Shown here one piece after another: positions 46,734 to 55,436 of a stretch of 64,000 bases of DNA. Position numbers and translations under genes: made by a program. Source of the DNA: Sphingomonadaceae bacterium (GTDB lineage: Bacteria; Pseudomonadota; Alphaproteobacteria; Sphingomonadales; Sphingomonadaceae); assembly GCA_024236195.1 (NCBI GenBank), contig JACKKZ010000005.1:248001-312000 (forward strand), read 5' to 3'. The notes beneath the pieces were generated by a model, which searched no databases, was not told the origin of the DNA, and saw only the letters and a program-made list of their open reading frames with translations. The first letter of the stretch is position 1. Each line of letters starts with the position of its first letter.

Positions 46734-47429
46734 TCAATAGGGCGCACGGCTCTCGGCAATTGCCTTGCGCTTTTCGCGCACACCATATTTCAGCTCGTCG
46801 TCGGGGATGCTGGCGGCGAGTTCCTCGGCTTCAGCCAGCATTGCCTTTTCACCAGTGATCCAGCCATGGTCAAACAGGGCCTCGGCCAACATGTTCTTCT
46901 CGAAATAGTCATCGCCATATTCTTCGACGCGCAGGCGGTTGGCGGCGACGCGGGCGGCGGACCATGTGACCCAGCGCTCATCCTGCAACCGCTCGCCATG
47001 TTGCCACAGCTGGCCAGTGACACCGCGATATTCATAGCTGCTCTGGAAATTTGCAGCATCGAGCGCACGTGAACGCTCCAGCCGGTCCAGCGCCTTGCTG
47101 AGCCATTCCACTTCCAGCGCCTGGCCAGCTTCATCATTCCATTCCGGGTCATGGTTCTGCGCGGCATAATACCACGCATGACCGGCGATACGTAGCGCCG
47201 CCGCCCGGTCCCCGTCGGACATGGCCGCGCTTTCGGCAAGGCTGTCTGCCTCGGCGGCCAGCGCCAGCAGCTCGCGATTGGCTTGTTCCACTTGCCCGTC
47301 AAACCCAAGCGAAATGGCTTCCGACACGCGGCCATCCAGCGTTGAAACCTCGACTGCAAGCTCTTGCGCAGCAAGCGGTACAGACAGGGCAAGGGCCAGC
47401 GGCAGGGTCAGGATAGGGGCAAGGCACAT
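46734..47429 (-). CDS. Exported helical protein of unknown function
   Basis: A 231-residue protein starting at the ATG at 47429, eight bases after GGAG; the frame extends upstream without a better start. Residues 1-~22 are a signal peptide (LAPILTLPLALALSVPLAAQ). The mature protein is rich in Ala, Glu and aromatic residues with repeated helical blocks (RAAALRIAGHAWYYAAQNHD, LDRLERSRALDAANFQSSYE), suggesting TPR-like helical repeats. I recognise no named family. Confidence 0.6.
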   Translation of the reverse strand: MCLAPILTLPLALALSVPLAAQELAVEVSTLDGRVSEAISLGFDGQVEQANRELLALAAEADSLAESAAMSDGDRAAALRIAGHAWYYAAQNHDPEWNDEAGQALEVEWLSKALDRLERSRALDAANFQSSYEYRGVTGQLWQHGERLQDERWVTWSAARVAANRLRVEEYGDDYFEKNMLAEALFDHGWITGEKAMLAEAEELAASIPDDELKYGVREKRKAIAESRAPY

Positions 47430-47566
47430 GAGAAATTGCTCCGTGGGATACGCAAGTATCCTCTCATTCACATCGGCTGGCAATAAGGATTGGTGGCCTG
47501 CGCTTGCGTCGCGCCTTGGCGTGGTTACATAGGAAACAGTCTCTAATTTCCCTTCCGGAGAGCCTG

Positions 47567-49711
47567 ATGATCCGTAAAGCCTTGCTGGCAAGCGCCGCCC
47601 TCAGCCTTGCATCCCCACTGGCAGCAGAAGACATGACCACACCCCAATATCCCGAAACCCGCAGCGAAGAGCTGGTCGAGACAATCTTTGGCGAGGACAT
47701 CGCCGATCCCTATCGCTGGCTGGAAAATGATGTGCGCAGCGATGCCGAAGTGGCCGATTGGGTCGAGCGCCAGAACACGGTGAGCGAGGCTTACCTGGGC
47801 CAGTTGCCCGCAAATGCGTGGTTCAAGAAGACGATTGGCGGCTTGCTGGATTACGAACGCTTCGGCCTGCCGGTGAAGGCAGGGACACATTACTTCTACA
47901 CGCGCAATTCCGGGCTGCAGAACCAGTCGCAGCTTTATGTGCAGGACGGGTTGGACGGTGAGCGGCGATTGCTGATTGACCCGAATGAATGGGCGGAAGA
48001 TGGCGCCACTGCGCTGTCGGGCTGGACACCATCGCAGGACGGGAAGTACCTCCTCTATTCTATCCAGGATGGCGGGACGGACTGGCGCATCCTGCGCGTG
48101 CTTGATGTGGCGAGCGGAGAGCAGCTTGAGGACGAGGTTCGCTGGGCCAAGTTCACCGCGCTAGATTGGGTCGGCGATGAAGGCTTCCTCTATTCGCGCT
48201 TCCCCGAGCCGGAAGAGGGCAAGGACTTCCAGGCGTTGAATTACAACCAGGCGGTCTATTTCCACCGCATCGGCACTCCTCAGGATCAGGACGAGCTGGT
48301 TTTCTCGACCCCGGACCATCCCAAGCGGGGGCATTACGCACAGGTCAGTCACGATGGGCGCTGGGCGATCATTACCAGCTCGCTGGGTACGGATTCCCGC
48401 TATGAAGTGCATGTGGTCGATCTGGCCAAGCGCGGCGAGCAGGGCTGGGTGGCGCAACCGCTCGTCACCGGTTTCGAAAATGCGTGGAACTTCGTGGCGG
48501 CGCTGGATAGCAAACTCTATTTCGTCACCAACAAGGATGCGCCGCGTTACCGCCTGGTCACTATCGACATGGCGGCGAGCAAGCCGGAATGGTCAACGCT
48601 GGTGCCGGAAGGCGACATGCCCATCGAAGCGGCCAGTATCGTGGGTGACCGGCTGATCGTCTCTTACCTGCAGGATGCCAGCACCAAGGCCGTGATTCTT
48701 GGCCTCGATGGCAAGCCGGGCAAGGAACTGGCGCTGAACGGGATCGGCACCGCCAGTGGCTTTCGCGGCAAGCCCGGCGATCCGGAAACTTTCTATAATT
48801 ACGAGAGCTTCAACCGGCCAGACACCGTCTATCGGCTCGATCTGGCAAGTGGCGATACACAGGTCTTTGCCAAGCCGGAGCTGACCTTTGACCCGCAAGA
48901 CTATGTGGTTGAGCAAGTCTTCTACGCGTCAAAAGACGGCACCAAGGTGCCGATGTTCATCGTCCGCAACAAGATGCTGGCAGACAGCAAGGCCGCCGCG
49001 CCGACACTGCTTTACGGCTATGGGGGGTTTGACGTCTCGCTCACCCCCACCTTTTCCGCCACCCGCATGGCATGGCTGGAAGCGGGCGGGGTGTTTGCGC
49101 TCGCCAATATCCGTGGCGGGGGTGAATATGGCAAGGAATGGCACGATGCCGGGCGCCTGGCGAACAAGCAGAATGTGTTCGATGATTTCATTGCTGCGGG
49201 TGAGTTCCTGAAGGCCAATGGCTACACCACGCCAGAAGGGCTGGCGATCCAGGGCGGATCGAATGGCGGCTTGCTGGTGGGTGCGGTTACCAACCAGCGC
49301 CCGGACCTCATCAATGCCGCCCATGCGGCAGTGGGGGTGATGGACATGCTCCGCTTCAACCGCTGGACAGCGGGCCGCTATTGGGTCGATGATTATGGTG
49401 ATCCGGGCAAGGAAGAGGATTTCAAAGTCCTGCGCGCCTATTCGCCCTATCACAACATTGCCGACGGGGTGGACTATCCGGCGGTGCTGGTGACCACGGC
49501 GGACACGGATGACCGCGTCGTGCCGGGGCACAGCTTCAAATATACGGCTGCCCTGCAGGCCGCCGATGCGGGGGACAAACCGCACCTCATCCGGATCGAG
49601 ACTCGCGCCGGGCATGGTTCGGGAAAACCGACTGACAAGGTGATCGAGGAATATGGCGATGTGCTGAGCTTCCTTGCCTATTGGACTGGTTTGGAGGTTC
49701 CGCAGGAGTAG
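47567..49711 (+). CDS. Exported prolyl oligopeptidase-type S9 peptidase
   Basis: A 714-residue protein starting at the ATG at 47567 after CGGAG. Residues 1-~21 form a signal peptide. A beta-propeller part (YRWLENDVRSDAEVADWVER, GYYAQVSHDGRW-like blades) is followed by the hydrolase domain. The triad is Ser565 (IQGGSNGGLLVGA), the Asp in DDRVVPGHSF and His683 (RAGHGSGKP). S9A prolyl oligopeptidases cleave after proline in short peptides. It is a different subfamily from the S9 enzyme at 15862. Confidence 0.87.
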   Translation: MIRKALLASAALSLASPLAAEDMTTPQYPETRSEELVETIFGEDIADPYRWLENDVRSDAEVADWVERQNTVSEAYLGQLPANAWFKKTIGGLLDYERFGLPVKAGTHYFYTRNSGLQNQSQLYVQDGLDGERRLLIDPNEWAEDGATALSGWTPSQDGKYLLYSIQDGGTDWRILRVLDVASGEQLEDEVRWAKFTALDWVGDEGFLYSRFPEPEEGKDFQALNYNQAVYFHRIGTPQDQDELVFSTPDHPKRGHYAQVSHDGRWAIITSSLGTDSRYEVHVVDLAKRGEQGWVAQPLVTGFENAWNFVAALDSKLYFVTNKDAPRYRLVTIDMAASKPEWSTLVPEGDMPIEAASIVGDRLIVSYLQDASTKAVILGLDGKPGKELALNGIGTASGFRGKPGDPETFYNYESFNRPDTVYRLDLASGDTQVFAKPELTFDPQDYVVEQVFYASKDGTKVPMFIVRNKMLADSKAAAPTLLYGYGGFDVSLTPTFSATRMAWLEAGGVFALANIRGGGEYGKEWHDAGRLANKQNVFDDFIAAGEFLKANGYTTPEGLAIQGGSNGGLLVGAVTNQRPDLINAAHAAVGVMDMLRFNRWTAGRYWVDDYGDPGKEEDFKVLRAYSPYHNIADGVDYPAVLVTTADTDDRVVPGHSFKYTAALQAADAGDKPHLIRIETRAGHGSGKPTDKVIEEYGDVLSFLAYWTGLEVPQE

Positions 49712-50024
49712 GTGGGTAACCAAAAGCCCCTCCGTTGTGCTGCGCACAACTGCGCTTCCAGGGGAGGGGAGGAGCCGCGAAGCGGCGGAGGGGTGGGGGT
49801 TGTGCCCCTGCCGCTGCGCTTGCTGACAGCCCCCACCCCAAACCCCTCCCCTAAAGGGGAGGGGCCTAAGTGGCCGAAAAGCAACGTCTTTTTGTCATTC
49901 AGAAAAATAACCACTTTTCTGAATATCTCCTGTAACCGCAGTTCAGGATCGCCACAGCGGGTCTGTCCTACAACACGCTTGAAACCGGAGCAGACTCGCC
50001 CCGGTCCAGAGCGAGGACAGAACC
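49712..50024. other. Gap with CTCCCC-type palindromes
   Basis: No gene. CCCCTCCG...GGAGGGG near 49727-49792 and CCCCTCCCCTAAAGGGGAGG (49843-49862) form imperfect hairpins. AAAATAACCACTTTTCTG near 49905 is AT-rich and may hold the promoter of the downstream gene, but no clear boxes were chosen. Confidence 0.55.
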
Positions 50025-50576
50025 ATGAATACTCTGAACAAGACCCTGGTCGGAACCGTCGCCGCGGGCGCGATGGCTCTTACCCCCCTGACCCCTGCCA
50101 TGGCGCGGGACCGCCATGACAATGGCATTTCTGCTGGCGATGTGATTGCCGGTGCGTTGATTATCGGCGGTATCGCCGCCGTGGCTTCTGCCGCCAGCAA
50201 GGATCGCGATGGCCGCTATTACGACCGACGCGGGTATGACGACCGCTATTATGACCGGCGCGGTTACGACCGGGGCTATGGTTATGGTGACAATCCGCGC
50301 CAGGCTGTCGAGCAGTGTGTCCGCGCCGCAGAGCGTACCGGCACCCGCTATTCCAATGGCCGCCTGCGGGTAACCGACATTCGCGATGTTGATCGTCGCC
50401 GGGGTGGCTTCCGGGTAAAGGGCAATGTCGTGCTCAACGAGCGCAACCGGGGCTGGCGTGGTGATTATGGCTATGGCCGCAGCGGACGCGACTATGACAT
50501 GGGCCGGTTCACCTGCGATATCCGTCATGGCCGGGTTGTGGATGTCGATTTCAGCGGCATTCGCGGGCTTCGCTAA
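50025..50576 (+). CDS. Exported Tyr/Arg/Gly-rich protein, paralogue 1
   Basis: A 183-residue protein with a signal peptide (LVGTVAAGAMALTPLTPAMA) and a hydrophobic segment AGDVIAGALIIGGIAAVASA (residues ~37-56), then low-complexity YYDRRGYDDRYYDRRGYDRG. A C-terminal domain follows (AVEQCVRAAERTG ... FTCDIRHGRVVDVDFSGI). It shares the AGDVIAGALIIGGIAA block and the C-terminal FTC-DxRV pattern with the next gene, so the two arose by tandem duplication. Probably periplasmic or envelope-attached; role unknown. Confidence 0.6.
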   Translation: MNTLNKTLVGTVAAGAMALTPLTPAMARDRHDNGISAGDVIAGALIIGGIAAVASAASKDRDGRYYDRRGYDDRYYDRRGYDRGYGYGDNPRQAVEQCVRAAERTGTRYSNGRLRVTDIRDVDRRRGGFRVKGNVVLNERNRGWRGDYGYGRSGRDYDMGRFTCDIRHGRVVDVDFSGIRGLR

Positions 50577-50683
50577 GCCCAAAGGATGAAATTTGGCGGT
50601 TCAGCCTGTCGCAAGGCTGGACCGCCTAGTCCTGACGGCACAATTTGCGGTATCATGCCGCCATCTACAGGAGGGGCACAGCA

Positions 50684-51409
50684 ATGGCTCTGATTTCGCG
50701 TATTTCATCTGCCGTGGCGATGGCTGCGGCGCTCTCCATGGCGGCAACCCCGGCGGTGGCAGCGGACATCAGCTCCATGCCTGCAGGGGCAAGCCTGCCT
50801 ACGGCCAGTGGCTGGGATGCAGAGGCAGTCAATGCCGATGGCTATCGCTACGGCCGCTATGGCCGCTATCGGCGCAACCGGGTCGATGCCGGGGATGTGC
50901 TGGCGGGCGTGCTGATTATCGGCGGCATCGCGGCCATTGCCAGCGCAGCGAGCAATTCCAGCAAGCGCGACCGGGATTATCGCGAGCGGGACTATCGCGA
51001 CCGGCCTTATAATTATCGCACCAACACCAGCAATCCGCGCAGCTCGGGCAGCAATGGCATCAACAGTGCAGTCGATATGTGCCTGCGCGAGATCGAGCGC
51101 GATGTGCGCGTTGATGGCGTGGACAGTGTTGATCGCAATGCCAGTGGCTGGCTCGTGACCGGGCGCCTGTATAATGGCGATGGTTTCACTTGCCGCATTG
51201 GCAGCGATGGCCGCGTGGAAGGTGTCAATTACAGTGGCCGAAGCCTGTCGCAAGCCGGTGGCGTGGAAGATCGCCAGTGGGACGATGACCGCTATGCGCA
51301 GGCACGCCAGAATGCGGATGGCGCCGGTGGTGCAACCCCAGCCTATCCGGGCGGCCCGGTCGATGGCGACCTTTATCCCGGCGGCACTTACCAGCCCAAT
51401 GGCGGCTGA
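50684..51409 (+). CDS. Exported low-complexity protein, paralogue 2
   Basis: A 241-residue protein starting at the ATG at 50684 after GGAGGGG; the frame extends 13 codons upstream with weaker signals. Signal peptide (SSAVAMAAALSMAATPAVA), then AGDVLAGVLIIGGIAAIASA, a YRERDYRDRPYNYR tract, and a C-terminal domain with VDMCLREIERDVR and DGFTCRIGSDGRVEGVNYSG. The C-terminus has an extra Pro/Gly tail relative to paralogue 1. Function unknown. Confidence 0.6.
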   Translation: MALISRISSAVAMAAALSMAATPAVAADISSMPAGASLPTASGWDAEAVNADGYRYGRYGRYRRNRVDAGDVLAGVLIIGGIAAIASAASNSSKRDRDYRERDYRDRPYNYRTNTSNPRSSGSNGINSAVDMCLREIERDVRVDGVDSVDRNASGWLVTGRLYNGDGFTCRIGSDGRVEGVNYSGRSLSQAGGVEDRQWDDDRYAQARQNADGAGGATPAYPGGPVDGDLYPGGTYQPNGG

Positions 51410-52045
51410 TCAGGCCCTGTCCTGCTCTCGGTAAGAGGGCAGGGCGAGGTTCCAGCGAATGGCGGCGGCGCGCAGGGCAAACCCTGCCGCCGCCGCAACG
51501 CTATAGGTCAGCGCCTGGGGCAAATTGGCAAGTGTGCCCACCACGCACAGGGCAGCCGACAGGGCGGCGGCAGTCACATAAAGCTCTGGCCGCATGATGA
51601 TGGAAGGCCGTCCGGCCACCACATCGCGGAAGATCCCGCCGACGCAGCCGGTCACGATCCCCATCACAATCGCCGGGATGGGCGGAATGCCGTAAGTCAG
51701 TGCCTTCGCCGTGCCGAGTACGGCATAGGCGGTGAGGCCAAGCCCGTCGGCATAGTCGAGCAATTTCCCGTCCCACCAGCGGGTCGGCGTGAACCAGGCG
51801 ACCAACGCAGTGCCAAGGCACACCGCCGCCACCCAGGCATCATTGATCCAGAACACCGGCGCACCGATCAGCAAATCGCGCACGGTCCCTCCGCCAACCC
51901 CGGTCAGCAGGGCGAAGAAGCCCATGGTGACGAAGGTCTGCCGTTCCTTCGCCGCGAGCAGCGCGCCGGACAGGGCGAAGACGGCGACGCCGAGAAAATC
52001 GAGCAGGTCGAGAACCGGGGTGAGGATTTCGGGAGCTACCGGCAT
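51410..52045 (-). CDS. TRIC-type (UPF0126) cation channel protein
   Basis: A 211-residue membrane protein with several hydrophobic helices arranged in two UPF0126 repeats. The loops GVGGGTVRDLLIGAPVFWI and GCVGGIFRDVVAGRPSIIM are the paired GGxxRD motifs of the family, related to trimeric intracellular cation channels (YicG type). It is preceded on the minus strand by the VOC gene after ten bases, suggesting one transcript. Confidence 0.8.
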   Translation of the reverse strand: MPVAPEILTPVLDLLDFLGVAVFALSGALLAAKERQTFVTMGFFALLTGVGGGTVRDLLIGAPVFWINDAWVAAVCLGTALVAWFTPTRWWDGKLLDYADGLGLTAYAVLGTAKALTYGIPPIPAIVMGIVTGCVGGIFRDVVAGRPSIIMRPELYVTAAALSAALCVVGTLANLPQALTYSVAAAAGFALRAAAIRWNLALPSYREQDRA

Positions 52046-52054
52046 GGGCGCGAT

Positions 52055-52480
52055 TTACTCTGTCGCGAAGAGCTGCGCCATATCGGCGAAGGCCTTGATC
52101 TCGATGGCATTGCCGCTGGGATCGCGGAAGAACATCGTCGCCTGTTCGCCCGGCTGGCCTTTGAAACGGATATAGGGCGCGATCTCGAATTGCGTCCCGG
52201 CGGCAGTTAGCCGGTCTGCCAGCGCCTGCCATTCCGCCATCCCCAGCACGAGCCCGAAATGCGGCACGGGAACGCCATGGCCATCGACCGGGTTACTCGC
52301 TTCGTCCCGCTGGTCGCAGCCGGGTACATGATGCGCGACGATCTGGTGGCCGTGGAAATCGAAATCGATCCACTGCGCGCTGCTGCGCCCCTCTGCACAG
52401 CCCATCACGCCGCCCCAGAAGGCGCGCGCGGCGGCAAGGTCGTGGACAGGGAAAGCGAGATGGAAGGGCGGCAGGGTCAT
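52055..52480 (-). CDS. VOC-fold (glyoxalase/dioxygenase-like) protein
   Basis: A 141-residue protein starting at the ATG at 52480 ([20 protein letters not shown]); the longer frame reads through 14 extra codons. Two beta-alpha-beta modules contain [20 protein letters not shown] and the metal-site candidate [10 protein letters not shown], ending [17 protein letters not shown]. Members bind a divalent metal and act on small molecules, but the substrate cannot be predicted. Confidence 0.78.
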   Translation of the reverse strand: MTLPPFHLAFPVHDLAAARAFWGGVMGCAEGRSSAQWIDFDFHGHQIVAHHVPGCDQRDEASNPVDGHGVPVPHFGLVLGMAEWQALADRLTAAGTQFEIAPYIRFKGQPGEQATMFFRDPSGNAIEIKAFADMAQLFATE

Positions 52481-52522
52481 GTACGGCCTATAGCTGGCAG
52501 GCGACAGGTCTGAAACCCTCAC

Positions 52523-52699
52523 CCAAGCTTCGCTAGCTCCGTTGGAGCAAGCTGCGCTTTCCCTCTCCCACCGGGAGAGGGTTTGGCAGCACTCCTCCTC
52601 TCCAATGGGGAGAGGGATAATGAAGCTAGCCGGACCAAGGTGAGGGGCTGCGAGCTATCGGTCCTCCGTGCCAGGACAGTCTATTCGCAAAACCCATGA
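52523..52699. other. Gap upstream of the VOC gene and downstream of lpdA, with CTCTCCC palindromes
   Basis: CCCTCTCCC/GGGAGAGGG (52560-52582) and a second CTCTCC...GGGGAGAGGG repeat make this another palindrome cluster. No gene is seen. Confidence 0.55.
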
Positions 52700-54100
<1,401 letters not shown>

Positions 54101-54121
54101 TTTGGCCTCCGTACCGCGTGG

Positions 54122-54200
54122 CCTTCGACAAGCTCAGGCTGAGCGGGCATTGGTTCATTTTGTCCTGCACACCATCCGCTCATCCTGAGCCTGTCGAAGG
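54122..54200. repeat. CTTCGACAAGCTCAGG inverted repeat between sucB and lpdA
   Basis: CCTTCGACAAGCTCAGGCTGAGCGG (from 54122) returns as CCGCTCATCCTGAGCCTGTCGAAGG (to 54200), separated by ~28 bases. Elements of this type are widespread in intergenic regions of many proteobacteria. Here it could act as a hairpin that adjusts lpdA expression relative to sucB. Confidence 0.75.
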
Positions 54201-54218
54201 ATGGTCACAGGTCGGGCG

Positions 54219-55412
54219 TCAAAGGTCGATCAGCAGCCGGGTCGGGTCTTCAATCGCTTCCTTGATGATCTTCAGCGCGGTCACCGCTTCACGCCCGTCG
54301 ATCAGGCGGTGGTCGTAGCTCAGCGCGATATACATCATCGGGCGGATAACGATTTCGCCGTTCACCACGACCGGGCGATCTTCAATCCGGTGCAGGCCGA
54401 GCACGGCGCTCTGCGGCGGGTTGATGATTGGGGTGGACATCAGGCTGCCGAACACACCGCCATTGGAGATGGTGAAGGTGCCGCCCTTCATGTCGTCCAT
54501 GGTCAGCGTGCCATCCTTGGCCGCCTTGCCGTAATTGGCGATATCCTGCTCGATTCGGGCAAAACCCTTCTTGTCGCAATCGCGCACCACCGGCACGACC
54601 AGCCCGTTCGGCGCACTGACGGCGACCGAGATATCGACATAGTCGTGATAAACGATTTCATCGCCATCAATCTGCGCGTTAACGGCGGGCACATCCTTCA
54701 GCGCCAGTACCGAAGCCTTGGCGAAGAAGGACATGAAGCCGAGGCGGATGCCGTGCTTCTTGGCGAAGAGGTCCTTGTACTTCTCGCGCGCTTCGATGAC
54801 GGCGGACATATCGACATCGTTGAAGGTGGTGAGCAGCGCGGCGGTTTCCTGCGCGCTCTTCAGCCGCTTGGCGACAGTCTGGCGCAGGCGGGTCATCTTC
54901 ACGCGTTCTTCGCGGCGTTCACCAGCGGGGGCGGCAGCCGGGGCAGCGGCAGCAGCAGGTGCGCTGTCCTTCGCCTTGGCAGCGGCAATGACGTCTTCCT
55001 TGGTCAGGCGGCCATCCTTGCCGGTGCCCTTGATCGTGGTGGGATCGACACCGTGTTCAATCACTGCCCGGCGTACGGCGGGCGACATGGTCTGCGCGCT
55101 GTCACTTGCAGGTGCAGAAGTAGCGGGGGCCGGAGCCTCTTCCTTGGCAGCAGCAGGCTTGGCCGCAGCAGCAGCGCCTTCTTCCACCAGAGCGAGCAGT
55201 GCGCCCACTTCCACCGTGTCACCAACGGCGACGGAGTGCTCGCTCAGTACCCCGGAAACGGGGGAGGGGACCTCTACCGCGACCTTGTCGGTCTCTAGGC
55301 TGGCGATGGGTTCGTCCGCCGCAACGGCATCGCCCGGCTGCTTGAGCCATTCACCAACGGTGGCTTCGGTTACCGATTCACCGAGCGTGGGGACTTTGAC
55401 TTCGATTGCCAT
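54219..55412 (-). CDS. sucB: Dihydrolipoyllysine succinyltransferase (E2 of 2-oxoglutarate dehydrogenase)
   Basis: A 397-residue E2. Lipoyl domain with the modified lysine in [12 protein letters not shown] (about Lys43), an Ala/Pro-rich linker, the E1/E3-binding [20 protein letters not shown] (residues ~111-145), another linker and the catalytic domain from about residue 165 ending in [13 protein letters not shown] (the HxxxDG motif). It transfers the succinyl group to CoA. It starts 24 bases after sucA. Confidence 0.95.
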   Translation of the reverse strand: MAIEVKVPTLGESVTEATVGEWLKQPGDAVAADEPIASLETDKVAVEVPSPVSGVLSEHSVAVGDTVEVGALLALVEEGAAAAAKPAAAKEEAPAPATSAPASDSAQTMSPAVRRAVIEHGVDPTTIKGTGKDGRLTKEDVIAAAKAKDSAPAAAAAPAAAPAGERREERVKMTRLRQTVAKRLKSAQETAALLTTFNDVDMSAVIEAREKYKDLFAKKHGIRLGFMSFFAKASVLALKDVPAVNAQIDGDEIVYHDYVDISVAVSAPNGLVVPVVRDCDKKGFARIEQDIANYGKAAKDGTLTMDDMKGGTFTISNGGVFGSLMSTPIINPPQSAVLGLHRIEDRPVVVNGEIVIRPMMYIALSYDHRLIDGREAVTALKIIKEAIEDPTRLLIDL

Positions 55413-55436
55413 GATTATTTTCCCAAAGGGTCAGGA

